A stretch of DNA of 64,000 nucleotides from an uncultured Bacteroidales bacterium (GCA_903945175.1 CAJAUM010000051.1:1-64000); one strand, 5' to 3'; counted from the stretch's first letter, positions 19,146 to 27,883 are shown. The notes: generated by a model not told the origin, from the sequence alone. A program made the numbers and translations.

Positions 19146-21593
19146 ATGAAAAAACATTCTCTATTTTTTATCTGCCTTGTTCTCATAGGATTGCAGGGCT
19201 TTTCACAGAATACGATCGCTGAAGCAAGGGCCATGCCATTGGGCTCGACGGTTACCATCCGTGGCATAGTGACCAATGGTTCAGAGTTGGGTATCATCCG
19301 TTACCTGCAGGATGGAACTGCAGGAATTGCGGCCTATGGTTCAAAAGTAAGTGTGATCATAAGGGGTGATTCAGTGGTTGTTACGGGTGTTACCAAAAAC
19401 TACAATCAACTTCTGGAACTTGATCCGGTGAATACCATTGCTGCCATCGCACAGAGGCCGGTTCCGGCACCACTCGTGATCACGCCGGGTCAGATGAGTG
19501 AACAACATGAAGCAGAATTGGTTAAAATGGTCAATGTCTCTTTTGAAAATGCAGGCGGAGTTTTCGCAGGGAATACCAATTACAACGTGACTGCAAACGG
19601 AGAAACGGCCAAGGTTCGTGTAAACGCCAGTTCGAATATTGTTGGCCAGATTATTCCTGCCGGTCAGGTTACCATTCTGGGCCTCTGTTCACAGTTTGAT
19701 TATAACGATCCCACCATCGGGTATCAGCTTTTACTGCGTGACAAAAATGATATCATCAGTGCCAGCTCGATACTTTTCACAACCCCACTCTCCATCTCGA
19801 ACATCAACACTTCATCATTTACACTTAGCTGGAGCACAAATATATCAGGAACTACGGAACTTTATTTTGGCCGCACTCCCCAGCTGGAGCTTGGACATCT
19901 CATCCAGGCTGGTACAGGAACCTCCCATACGATGGATATCACCAATCTCAATGCCTCTGATTTGATTTATGTGATGGCCTTTTCGGTTGCCGGTCAGGAT
20001 ACCGGATGGTCGGGACTAAAGCCTTTTATTACACAATCAGTCTCTTCCGGAACCATTAAAACCTATTTTTCCAGGCCGGTCGATACAACGGTTTCAACAG
20101 GAACCAAAGCGATTCAGATTTACCGCGCCATTGACGACACCTGTATTGCCTATATCAACCGTGCAAAATATTCCATCGATGTTTCGATCTATAACTTCAA
20201 TGTGGAGGGTCTGGCCAGTATCGCAGGCGCTTTAAATGCAGCATATGCCCGCGGAGTTGCAGTTCGGGTTGTTACCGACGGCGGAACGAATAATTCAGCC
20301 ATCCCTGAACTGGTCGCTGGTATTGGAAAAATTGGTCGCCCTGTAACTGCTGGCATCATGCACAATAAGTTTATGGTGATTGATGTAAATTCAACAAACC
20401 CGAATGATCCGATTGTTTGGACCGGTTCCTGCAACTGGACCGATCAAAACGTAAACACGGATGCCAACAATGTATTGTTTATCCAGGATGCCAGTCTTGC
20501 TAAAGTGTATACCATCGAATTCAATGAAATGTTTGGCTCGACCACTACAACACCTGATATGGCCAAGGCGAAATTCGGATCGGCCAAATCGGATAATACG
20601 CCGCATGAGTTTATTATTGGAGGAAAGCGGGTTGAGCTGTTTTTTAGTCCCAGCGATGGTGTTAATCAGCAGATAGTCAATCATATTGCAACCGCTGATG
20701 ATGATATTGAGATCGGCACCATGCTGATTACAAGAAAGGTGATCAGTGATGCGATCATTGCAAAAGAGGAGGAGGGTGTCAATTCCAGGGTGATCATTTC
20801 AAACCGGGCAACATCCGATGCCACTGTGGTTGCAAATCTTGTTACTGCGCTGGGAACCAATTTTAAGGAATATCATGAACAGGGGATGCTTCACAATAAA
20901 TCGATGATTATTGATCAGTCGAATCCAGCCTCTGATCCTTTTGTTTGGACTGGTTCGCACAACTGGAGTGATGCGGCCAATGTGAACAATGACGAAAATT
21001 CGATCGTTATTCACGATGCCCTTATAAGCAATTTGTTTTACCAGGAATTTAAAAAACGATATGATCTGGCCATTCCCGTCAGTGATCGTCCCGTTTTGTT
21101 TCTTGGCAATGATACCACTGTTTTGGCAGGAGATACAGTGACCCTTGATGCCAAGCAGTTTGATACCTATGTTTGGTCAACAGGCGATTTGACGCAGATC
21201 ATCAAGGTCGATTCTTCAGGCACCGGATTTGGCGTTAAGAAGATCTATTGCCGCGTTACAAATCAATATGGCATCCAGTCTGATACCATTCGCATCACCT
21301 TCAGGCCATTTAGTCCTGGCTTCGATGAATTCAATGCATCGATATCGAAACTATCGGTTTACCCAAATCCAACCACAGGCGCCTTCACAGTTGGATTTAC
21401 TGCAAAACGAAATGAATCGGTCAGCCTTGAAGTTTTGAGTGTTGATGGCCGTGTATTATGGCAAACACAAGCAAATACCCTTACCGGATCAAACTCAATC
21501 AAGGTTCAGGATGTTCAGCTCCCATCGGGAATTTATATGGTGCGATTAAAAACATCAGCCGGGGATCTCGGAAGAAAATTAATGGTTAAGTAA
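19146..21593 (+). CDS. Secreted phospholipase D-fold enzyme with T9SS sorting domain
   Basis: The 815-residue protein begins with a signal peptide (1-21), then an OB-fold-like domain (about 24-200, PLGSTVTIRGIVTNG), a fibronectin III-like domain (about 215-290), and two phospholipase D halves (about 310-470 and 490-630). The HKD motifs are H406-N-K408-x4-D413 and H583-N-K585-x4-D590, each followed by WTGS(C/H)NW. An Ig-like region and a T9SS type A sorting domain end the protein. Two HKD motifs make a complete active site for phosphodiester cleavage. The substrate could be phospholipid or nucleic acid; the OB fold and the nearby lamin-tail protein make a nuclease role worth considering. Confidence 0.88.
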   Translation: MKKHSLFFICLVLIGLQGFSQNTIAEARAMPLGSTVTIRGIVTNGSELGIIRYLQDGTAGIAAYGSKVSVIIRGDSVVVTGVTKNYNQLLELDPVNTIAAIAQRPVPAPLVITPGQMSEQHEAELVKMVNVSFENAGGVFAGNTNYNVTANGETAKVRVNASSNIVGQIIPAGQVTILGLCSQFDYNDPTIGYQLLLRDKNDIISASSILFTTPLSISNINTSSFTLSWSTNISGTTELYFGRTPQLELGHLIQAGTGTSHTMDITNLNASDLIYVMAFSVAGQDTGWSGLKPFITQSVSSGTIKTYFSRPVDTTVSTGTKAIQIYRAIDDTCIAYINRAKYSIDVSIYNFNVEGLASIAGALNAAYARGVAVRVVTDGGTNNSAIPELVAGIGKIGRPVTAGIMHNKFMVIDVNSTNPNDPIVWTGSCNWTDQNVNTDANNVLFIQDASLAKVYTIEFNEMFGSTTTTPDMAKAKFGSAKSDNTPHEFIIGGKRVELFFSPSDGVNQQIVNHIATADDDIEIGTMLITRKVISDAIIAKEEEGVNSRVIISNRATSDATVVANLVTALGTNFKEYHEQGMLHNKSMIIDQSNPASDPFVWTGSHNWSDAANVNNDENSIVIHDALISNLFYQEFKKRYDLAIPVSDRPVLFLGNDTTVLAGDTVTLDAKQFDTYVWSTGDLTQIIKVDSSGTGFGVKKIYCRVTNQYGIQSDTIRITFRPFSPGFDEFNASISKLSVYPNPTTGAFTVGFTAKRNESVSLEVLSVDGRVLWQTQANTLTGSNSIKVQDVQLPSGIYMVRLKTSAGDLGRKLMVK

Positions 21594-21599
21594 ATATCA

Positions 21600-21635
21600 A
21601 TGGGGAACCTGTGCAATACGGGAACCCCATTTTCG
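21600..21635 (+). terminator. Imperfect hairpin after the phospholipase D gene
   Basis: TGGGG pairs with CCCCA, with a two-base internal loop and an inner CC/GG, followed by ATTTTCG. It lies just before the promoter of the next gene. Confidence 0.5.
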
Positions 21636-21636
21636 T

Positions 21637-21644
21637 TATCTTTG
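21637..21644 (+). promoter_or_regulatory. -7 promoter box (TATCTTTG) for the GT2 gene
   Basis: A perfect TAnnTTTG match lies 32 bases before the GTG start at 21677 and just after the hairpin of the upstream gene. Confidence 0.6.
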
Positions 21645-21676
21645 AAACGTAGTATAAACCTTTAAATCATTGGTTT

Positions 21677-22417
21677 GTGTCAGATTGTCTGGTAATCATC
21701 CCAACTTATAACGAGAAGGATAATATCGAACGCATTGTGCGCAAGGTTTTTTCGCTGCCAAAAGAATTCGACCTGCTGGTCATAGAAGATAACTCCCCCG
21801 ATGGAACAGCTGCCATTGTAAAATCACTGATGCCTGAATTTTCCAATCGTCTCTATATCGAAGAACGAAAAGGAAAACTTGGCCTGGGAACTGCCTACAT
21901 TCATGGTTTTAAATGGGCCTTGAAAAGAGATTATGATTTCATATTTGAAATGGATGCCGATTTTTCGCATAACCCCGATGATCTGCTGGTACTGTATGAT
22001 GCTGCAAAAAACAGGGGAGGCGACCTGGTTATCGGTTCAAGGTATATCACCGGGGTGAATGTGGTCAACTGGCCGATGGGAAGGGTGTTGATGTCGTATG
22101 TCGCATCCATCTATGTCAGGTTTATTACCCGGATGAAGGTGATGGACACAACGGCAGGCTTTAAATGCTATGCCCGGAAAGTGTTGGAAACCATCGACTT
22201 GGATAAAGTTCGCTTTACGGGTTATGCCTTTCAGATAGAAATGAAATATACCGCATGGAGACTTGGATTCAACATCATCGAAGTGCCGATTATCTTTACC
22301 GATCGTACCCTTGGCGAATCAAAAATGAGTAAAGGGATTTTTCGGGAAGCTGTATTGGGCGTGATCAGCCTTCGCTGGCGAAGCCTTTTTGAACATCGCA
22401 AGTCCCGCCCCGTTTAA
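21677..22417 (+). CDS. Polyprenol-phosphate mannosyltransferase-like glycosyltransferase (GT2)
   Basis: This GT-A fold family 2 glycosyltransferase of 246 residues lacks the C-terminal membrane domain. The N-terminal LVIIPTYNEKDNIERIV, EDNSPDGTA, the metal-binding EMDADFSHNP (DxD) and GSRYITG segments are those of dolichol/polyprenol monophosphomannose synthases, which transfer mannose from GDP-mannose to a lipid phosphate. The acceptor lipid is inferred. The start is GTG at 21677, supported by the promoter box and because the conserved core begins at once. A degenerate TTACCCTG-like stretch lies between this gene and pyrC (about 22430-22458). Confidence 0.88.
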   Translation: MSDCLVIIPTYNEKDNIERIVRKVFSLPKEFDLLVIEDNSPDGTAAIVKSLMPEFSNRLYIEERKGKLGLGTAYIHGFKWALKRDYDFIFEMDADFSHNPDDLLVLYDAAKNRGGDLVIGSRYITGVNVVNWPMGRVLMSYVASIYVRFITRMKVMDTTAGFKCYARKVLETIDLDKVRFTGYAFQIEMKYTAWRLGFNIIEVPIIFTDRTLGESKMSKGIFREAVLGVISLRWRSLFEHRKSRPV

Positions 22418-22484
22418 TTTTTTTCTCGTATTACCCTGGTCTTACACCCTGACGCATGATGTGGGGCGCCCAAATTGTTGATAA

Positions 22485-23840
22485 ATGAACAGTTCATATT
22501 ACATTCATAACGCACTGATCGTTAATGAAAACAGCAGGTTTCCCGGAGCCGTGCTGATTCATGATGGCCTGATAACCGAAATTTTCCATGGAAAAGTGCC
22601 GGATGGTTTTACCATGCCTGAAGGCACAATCATCCTGGATGCCAAAGAGCGTTATCTTTTACCCGGGATCATCGACGACCATGTCCATTTTCGCGAACCC
22701 GGATTGACCGAAAAGGGGGACCTGCAATCTGAAAGCAAGGCAGCCGTAGCCGGGGGAGTGACCTCATTTATGGAGATGCCCAACACCAGGCCAAACGCCA
22801 CCACAATCGAAATTCTTGAGGAAAAATATTCCCTTGCCTCTTCCAAATCACTGGCCAACTATTCATTTTTTCTGGGAGCTGCCAATGACAACCTGCCAGA
22901 GATTAAAAAAGCCGAGCCTTCCAGGATTTGCGGATTGAAGCTGTTCATGGGAGCCTCTACCGGCAATATGCTGGTGGATAACCCTGAAAGCCTGGAGGCA
23001 ATATTTAAAAATTCACCGTTACTGATTGGCGTTCATGCGGAAGAAGAGTCGATCGTTAAACATAACCTCACCCTTTTCAGAGATCAATATGGCGAGCAAA
23101 TTCCAGCCTCAGCCCATCCGATGATTCGCAGTGAAGCGGCTTGTTTTACCTCCTCAGAAAAAGCAGTAAATCTGGCGAGGAAACACCAGGCTCGTTTGCA
23201 CCTTATGCATTTGTCCACCGCCAAAGAGCTTGAATTACTGCAAAATGATCTTCCGCTGGCAGAAAAGCGAATCACAGGCGAGGTATGCATTCACCATCTT
23301 TGGTTCGATGACCGTGATTACGCCGACCTGGGATCAAAGATCAAATGGAACCCGGCGATCAAAACCACCCACGACCGTCAGGGGTTGTTTGAAGGTTTGC
23401 TGAACAATAAAATCGACCTCATCGCCACCGATCACGCCCCCCATCTCAAGTCGGAAAAACAGAACCATTACACCGAATGCCCTTCTGGCGGCCCGCTAAT
23501 CCAGCATTCTCTCGTTGCCATGATGGGATTTTTTCAATTAGGTAAGATTTCTATTGAGAAAATCGTTGAAAAGATGTGCCACGCTCCAGCCATTCTGTAC
23601 AGGATCCAGAACAGAGGCTTCATCCGCAAGGGTTATTTTGCCGATCTCGTATTGGTCGATCCCGATGATCCCTGGGTGGTAGAAACTGAGAATATTTTAT
23701 CTAAATGCCAATGGTCTCCTTTTGAAGGGGTGACCTTTAAATCGCGCATTACCCAAACCTGGGTGAATGGTCATCTCATGTTTGATCAGGGACGGTTCGA
23801 TGAAACCAGCAAAGGCCATCGACTGACATTTAAGACATAA
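22485..23840 (+). CDS. pyrC: Dihydroorotase
   Basis: This enzyme of pyrimidine synthesis cyclises carbamoyl-aspartate. The 451-residue amidohydrolase has the binuclear-metal motif DDHVHFREPG with His66 and His68, a second His in GVHAEEES, another in HLMHLSTAKE, and the catalytic Asp in IATDHAPH. This is the class I (PyrC/AllB-like) architecture with an N-terminal composite domain. No other pyr gene is adjacent. The next gene starts 58 bases downstream. Confidence 0.93.
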   Translation: MNSSYYIHNALIVNENSRFPGAVLIHDGLITEIFHGKVPDGFTMPEGTIILDAKERYLLPGIIDDHVHFREPGLTEKGDLQSESKAAVAGGVTSFMEMPNTRPNATTIEILEEKYSLASSKSLANYSFFLGAANDNLPEIKKAEPSRICGLKLFMGASTGNMLVDNPESLEAIFKNSPLLIGVHAEEESIVKHNLTLFRDQYGEQIPASAHPMIRSEAACFTSSEKAVNLARKHQARLHLMHLSTAKELELLQNDLPLAEKRITGEVCIHHLWFDDRDYADLGSKIKWNPAIKTTHDRQGLFEGLLNNKIDLIATDHAPHLKSEKQNHYTECPSGGPLIQHSLVAMMGFFQLGKISIEKIVEKMCHAPAILYRIQNRGFIRKGYFADLVLVDPDDPWVVETENILSKCQWSPFEGVTFKSRITQTWVNGHLMFDQGRFDETSKGHRLTFKT

Positions 23841-23898
23841 TTTGCTGCTTCAACAAGTAATATTTTATATACCGATACAACTGAATTTTTCTATCACC

Positions 23899-24345
23899 AT
23901 GAAACAAAAACTACTTTTCGTCATTTTTCTTACATTTATCCTTTCTTCATGCCGGTTTGAACACAAAGTGGTTGAAGAGACCTACGATGATGGTACGCCC
24001 AAGCGCATATGCCTTTACAAAGGAAAAGGGGAGGGCCGCGAATTGATCAAAGAAACTACCTATTATCCCAACAAACAGGTCCAGATGGAAGGAACCTACA
24101 AGGATAACAAACGCGAAGGCCGTTGGAGCTACTGGTATGAAAATGGAAAAGTATGGAGCGATGGTCAGTTTGTGAAAGGTAAGTCCAATGGTAAAAGAAT
24201 AACCTACTTTGAGAATGGCAAAGTACGCTATGAAGGATTCTATAAGGAGGATATGCGTGTGGGAAAATGGCAGTTCTTTGATGAAAATGGCCGGCTATTG
24301 CAGGAGGTGGATTATTCAGCACCCCCAAAGGAAACTAAGCCGTAA
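23899..24345 (+). CDS. MORN-repeat lipoprotein (YwqK-like)
   Basis: Starting at ATG 23899 the protein has 148 residues with a lipoprotein signal (FILSSC, Cys at about 17). The rest is made of MORN-like repeats of the form YYPNKQVQMEGTYKDNKREG and ENGKVRYEGFYKEDMRVG. Databases often label such proteins 'YwqK family antitoxin', but nothing here suggests a toxin partner, and a surface or periplasmic structural role is as likely. The longer frame from 23842 lacks the signal peptide position and is not preferred. Confidence 0.8.
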   Translation: MKQKLLFVIFLTFILSSCRFEHKVVEETYDDGTPKRICLYKGKGEGRELIKETTYYPNKQVQMEGTYKDNKREGRWSYWYENGKVWSDGQFVKGKSNGKRITYFENGKVRYEGFYKEDMRVGKWQFFDENGRLLQEVDYSAPPKETKP

Positions 24346-24347
24346 AA

Positions 24348-24420
24348 CGTGACGCGAGACGCGTGACGCGTATCACCTTGTCACCTTGTCACCCTGTCAC
24401 CTTGTTACCTTGTTACTTCA
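24348..24420. repeat. Composite GTGACGCG + TCACCTTG array at a convergent junction
   Basis: The left part has GTGACGCG/AGACGCG units (the reverse complement of the GTCACGC family). The right part has CACCTTGT, CACCCTGT and TACCTTGT units of period 8. It fills the 83-bp gap between the converging MORN lipoprotein and EEP-family genes. Confidence 0.85.
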
Positions 24421-24428
24421 TTACTTTT

Positions 24429-25442
24429 TTAATATTTCACCACCGCATACACCGGCAAATGATCACTGAATCCGCCGAAATAATCCTTTGATCCGGCAGT
24501 ACGGTTAGGGATCATCTCTCCTTTTTTATTTTTAAACAGAATCCATTCCGGCTTGAAGATGTAGGCAAACGGGGGTGGAATAAACGCCCCTTTTCGCTTC
24601 TTTACCAAAAGGTTTCCAGAGACGATGATCTGATCGAATAGATCCCAATCCTTATAATATAGCGTTCCTTCACCCTGAAGAAATCTGTCGAACAGCAGAT
24701 TATACAACCCCTTAAGAGATGGATGTTTATCCGGTTTTCCAGCGCCTAGTATTTCTGAAAGGCTTTTATTGTTGGGCTCATCATTGAAATCTCCCATGAT
24801 CACCACGTTGGCATGGGAATTCATGGCCAGAATAGAATCAGTAAGATGTTTTAATGTTGAAGCATTTTCGAGTCGTTGGGGCTCCGTTTCCTGCTCCCCT
24901 CCGGAGCGGGATTTCCAATGGTTGATAAAAATGTGAAAGGTGTCCTTTTTTGCATCAATAAGTTTGACATACAGCAAATTTCGGGTTTTAAATGAGGTGG
25001 CCGATGGAAAAGCTTTGTGCCCAATATATTGCATAACATTTTTCCTGTAAATCAGCGCTACATCAATCCCCCTGGGATCACTGCCCTCCTCCAGAATAAC
25101 ACCGTAATTTCCTTTACGAAGGCCTGGCTTCGAAATAAGATCATTGAGCACTGACATGTTTTCAACCTCGGCCAAGCCGATTACGGCAGGCAGATCAATG
25201 CTGTCAATGGCAACAAGCACCCTGGCCATGTTATCAATCTTATGATCATAGCGCGCACTGTTCCATGCAACTTTGGAGTTGGGTAAAAAGTCCTCATCAC
25301 TTTTCGTCGGATCATCAATGGTATCAAAAAGATTTTCAGTATTGTAAAAGGCTATTTTGAACTGACCTCCCTTGTTATTCTGGGCTTGAAGGTTGACATG
25401 AAAAAGCAAAAGCAGGATTGACAGGATAAGGATTTTACGCAT
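24429..25442 (-). CDS. Secreted endonuclease/exonuclease/phosphatase family protein
   Basis: The 337-residue protein has a signal peptide (1-20, VNLQAQ) and an EEP-fold catalytic domain. Visible motifs are AFYNTENLFD (metal-binding Asn/Glu), GLAEVEN, INHWKSRSGG, MGDFNDEP (catalytic Asp and Asn) and the C-terminal GGFSDHLPVYA (catalytic Asp-His pair), so the enzyme should be active. The substrate may be DNA, RNA or a phosphoester; families with this layout in Bacteroidota are usually annotated only as EEP hydrolases. It is exported, so extracytoplasmic nucleotide or phosphate scavenging is a reasonable inference. Confidence 0.88.
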   Translation of the reverse strand: MRKILILSILLLLFHVNLQAQNNKGGQFKIAFYNTENLFDTIDDPTKSDEDFLPNSKVAWNSARYDHKIDNMARVLVAIDSIDLPAVIGLAEVENMSVLNDLISKPGLRKGNYGVILEEGSDPRGIDVALIYRKNVMQYIGHKAFPSATSFKTRNLLYVKLIDAKKDTFHIFINHWKSRSGGEQETEPQRLENASTLKHLTDSILAMNSHANVVIMGDFNDEPNNKSLSEILGAGKPDKHPSLKGLYNLLFDRFLQGEGTLYYKDWDLFDQIIVSGNLLVKKRKGAFIPPPFAYIFKPEWILFKNKKGEMIPNRTAGSKDYFGGFSDHLPVYAVVKY

Positions 25443-25471
25443 AATTGAAAAGATTTATTTCGGCAAAGATC

Positions 25472-25503
25472 AAAAAAAAAGGGGCACCTTTAGGAGACCC
25501 CTT
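25472..25503 (-). terminator. Rho-independent terminator (minus strand)
   Basis: On the minus strand an AAGGGG/CCCCTT stem with a partly paired inner region is followed by nine T residues. It lies 21 bases beyond the stop of the coiled-coil lipoprotein gene. Confidence 0.75.
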
Positions 25504-25523
25504 CATATTCTTTTATAAATGGA

Positions 25524-26375
25524 TTAATCAACCACGATTACCAGGTATTTGGAAGTTGCCCAGAATGCCTTGTAGTCAAGTATCTGAAGTGCCTGAATCA
25601 CCTTTTTGTCACCGGTGAATTTATACGCGCTGGAAGGGTGGATCGATAAAATTTTTGCTTTTTTGCTGAGAATGGAGATCTCAGTCACCTTGCGGATATC
25701 GATCTTGGTGAAAAGTTCCTTGTTGAAATCGGATAGAATTTCACCACTTTTAATAACAGCGCTCTTCTTGAGCTCCTTGTTGGTTCCTATAACATAATAG
25801 GCTGTATTCAGGGCTTCATCCTGGTTAGCAATCGTTTCAGTCTGACTGTTGATCTGTGATCCCTGATCCTTTACTGTGCGGGATAAGGTATCAATCTTCA
25901 GATTGGCCATTTCAAACGAGGCATTCAGCTTCGCCAGTTTCGTACGTAAATCCTCAATCTGTGAGGCTTTATCAGCGAGGTCTTTGTTGAGCCGCTCAAC
26001 CATCTTATTCAGCTCATCAACCTTCAGGCTGGAACGTTTCAGCTTTTTGGAAAGGGCCGAAATGGTCTCCTTGTTCTTTTGCATCAGACTGTAAATGGTC
26101 TGTATGTCATTCTTAATCTGTTCTTTAGCCGAGATTTTTAATTCACCTCCACGGTCGGTGGTTAGGTTGATGATATTTTCTTTTTGCTTTATGGTGTCCA
26201 GCGTTCCCTGGATGTCGTTGATGGAGCGGATAAATTCATTGATCGCTTCATCTTTTTGCATGGTTTGACTGAGCAGACTATCTGATTTAGCCTGCAATTC
26301 CTGGGCTTTCTTCTCAGCGGCACGACCGCATGCGAAAAATACCGGGATCAATAAAAGCAACAAATACTTTTTCAT
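25524..26375 (-). CDS. Coiled-coil lipoprotein of unknown function
   Basis: The 283-residue protein has a lipoprotein signal (VFFACG, Cys16). Residues about 20-190 form a long heptad coiled coil with a short break near 65-80. A small globular C-terminal domain (about 200-283) contains SILSKKAKILSIHPSSAYKF. I do not recognise a named family. Similar lipoproteins in Bacteroidota are thought to be periplasmic or surface structural proteins. It has its own promoter box (26398-26405) and terminator, so it is probably a single-gene unit. Confidence 0.8.
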   Translation of the reverse strand: MKKYLLLLLIPVFFACGRAAEKKAQELQAKSDSLLSQTMQKDEAINEFIRSINDIQGTLDTIKQKENIINLTTDRGGELKISAKEQIKNDIQTIYSLMQKNKETISALSKKLKRSSLKVDELNKMVERLNKDLADKASQIEDLRTKLAKLNASFEMANLKIDTLSRTVKDQGSQINSQTETIANQDEALNTAYYVIGTNKELKKSAVIKSGEILSDFNKELFTKIDIRKVTEISILSKKAKILSIHPSSAYKFTGDKKVIQALQILDYKAFWATSKYLVIVVD

Positions 26376-26397
26376 TTGACAGAGTTTTGAATTTTTG

Positions 26398-26405
26398 CAA
26401 AATTA
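26398..26405 (-). promoter_or_regulatory. -7 promoter box (TAATTTTG) for the coiled-coil lipoprotein
   Basis: A minus-strand TAnnTTTG match lies 22 bases before the ATG at 26375. Confidence 0.55.
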
Positions 26406-26503
26406 CAAATAAAATTAGAGAATGTGTAAATAAACAAATTTCACAGTAAAGATGCACTCCTTTATTTATCAACTAGCATTAACTTTACCAAAAATTATCT
26501 GAA

Positions 26504-27844
26504 ATGACCAATCCAACTAAAATTATTTTAAAACCGGGGAAAGAGGCGGCTGTTAAGCGCTTTCATCCCTGGATTTTTTCAGGGGCCATTGATAAAACGG
26601 AGGGTGCTCCCCGGGAGGGCGACATCATTGAAGTTCTTAGCGCCCATCGGGAGTTTCTGGCATTGGGTCACTATCTGCCAGGCTCCATTGCAGTTAAGAT
26701 TTTCTCATTTCAAAAAGCCGATGTCAACGAAAATTTTTGGAAATCGAAACTGAAATCTGCCTGGCAATTCAGGGCCGGCCTTGGCCTTACGCAGGGAAAT
26801 GTTGCAAATGCTTACCGGCTTGTCTTTTCCGAAGGGGATTTGCTGCCCGGCCTCATCATTGACTATTACAATGGAGTGGCTGTCATACAGGCCCATTCCA
26901 TCGGAATGTACCGCCTTTTGCCAGTGTTCACGGATGCACTCAAAGATCTGTATGGGAACAAGCTCATCGCTGTTTATGACAAGAGTTCCGAAACGATGGA
27001 AAAATCAAAACTCATCACCCGCAACTCAAAGCTTTTTCTCAAAGCTCCAAACCCCGCCGACCAATCGATCACCAATTCACCAGTTCACTCACGTACCAGT
27101 GCCCCAGTTTCCGAGAGTACCCCTTCCCCTGCTCGCCCATCTGCCGGATCCCCCGGCCACGGGTCTGACAGTTATACCGATCACTTCATCTTCGGCTCTT
27201 CCGGCCCTGTTGAGATTCTTGAGACGGGTCATCGCTTTTCCATAGATTTTATCCGGGGACAAAAAACCGGATTTTTTCTCGATCAGCGCGGAAATCGCAT
27301 GTTTGCACAATTTTATGCAAAAGATAAAAAGGTGTTGAATGCATTTTGCTATTCAGGCTCTTTTTCTGTGTATGCATTGAAAGGAGGCGCCAAAATGGTA
27401 CATTCTGTTGATAGTTCCAGACTGGCGATAGACTGGACTGAGGAAAACATTCGGCTGAATGGCTGTGATCAGGGGAAACACAAATCATTTGTCGCCGATG
27501 TAAAAAGGCATCTGGTGGAAACAGAGGAAAAATATGATATGATCATACTCGATCCGCCCGCCTTCGCCAAAACACATCATGTAACCAACAACGCGCTGCA
27601 TGCATATGTTCATATCAATGCGGAGGCCATGAAACGATTAAACCGGGGTGGAATATTATTCACCTTTTCCTGTTCACAGCCCATCTCCAGGGAAATGTTC
27701 CGCGCTGCGATTCAATCGGCTGCCATAGAAACAGGCAGACAGGTCAGAATTTTGCATCAACTGGCCCAGGGGCCTGATCATCCGGTCGACATTTGCCATC
27801 CGGAAGGAGAATACCTGAAAGGATTGATTCTGGAGGTAAGCTAA
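26504..27844 (+). CDS. Class I rRNA large-subunit methyltransferase (RlmI/RlmK-like)
   Basis: The 446-residue protein has an N-terminal PUA domain (about 1-75), a central EEHEE-type domain, and a C-terminal Rossmann methyltransferase. SAM-binding motifs are NAFCYSGSFSVYALKGGA (about 280-297) and DPPAFAKTHH (about 349), with a late Cys in FTFSCSQPI. This matches SAM-dependent 23S rRNA m5C methyltransferases of the RlmI group. Between about 184 and 228 it carries a Pro/Ser/Thr-rich insertion (SPVHSRTSAPVSESTPSPAR) encoded by degenerate short repeats, just before the methyltransferase domain. The insertion is probably a tolerated linker. Confidence 0.88.
   Translation: MTNPTKIILKPGKEAAVKRFHPWIFSGAIDKTEGAPREGDIIEVLSAHREFLALGHYLPGSIAVKIFSFQKADVNENFWKSKLKSAWQFRAGLGLTQGNVANAYRLVFSEGDLLPGLIIDYYNGVAVIQAHSIGMYRLLPVFTDALKDLYGNKLIAVYDKSSETMEKSKLITRNSKLFLKAPNPADQSITNSPVHSRTSAPVSESTPSPARPSAGSPGHGSDSYTDHFIFGSSGPVEILETGHRFSIDFIRGQKTGFFLDQRGNRMFAQFYAKDKKVLNAFCYSGSFSVYALKGGAKMVHSVDSSRLAIDWTEENIRLNGCDQGKHKSFVADVKRHLVETEEKYDMIILDPPAFAKTHHVTNNALHAYVHINAEAMKRLNRGGILFTFSCSQPISREMFRAAIQSAAIETGRQVRILHQLAQGPDHPVDICHPEGEYLKGLILEVS
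27061..27165. repeat. Degenerate short-repeat insertion in the rRNA methyltransferase gene
   Basis: Units such as CACCAATT, CACCAGTT, CACTCACGTACCAGT and GTACCCC follow one another with a rough 8-base period and are read in frame as a Pro/Ser/Thr-rich linker. The composition resembles the intergenic arrays, although the match is less exact. Confidence 0.55.
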
Positions 27845-27845
27845 T

Positions 27846-27882
27846 ATCGCATCACCCTGTCACCCTGTCACCCTGTCACCTT
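27846..27882. repeat. CACCCTGT octamer array at a convergent junction
   Basis: Three to four CACCCTGT units (the last CACCTTTT) fill the 39-bp gap between the converging methyltransferase and M4 peptidase genes. Confidence 0.8.
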
Positions 27883-27883
27883 T

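Noticed and set aside
16213-21593. SusC/SusD polysaccharide locus
   Set aside because: The receptor is not SusC-like enough and no SusD homologue follows; the next gene encodes a phospholipase-D-fold enzyme.
23899-24345. Toxin-antitoxin module from the YwqK label
   Set aside because: The protein is a lipoprotein of MORN repeats and no toxin-like gene is adjacent.
183-27882. CRISPR array or telomere-like repeat
   Set aside because: The units are 7-8 bp, contiguous and without spacers; there is no leader or cas gene, and arrays occur internally at many gene junctions.
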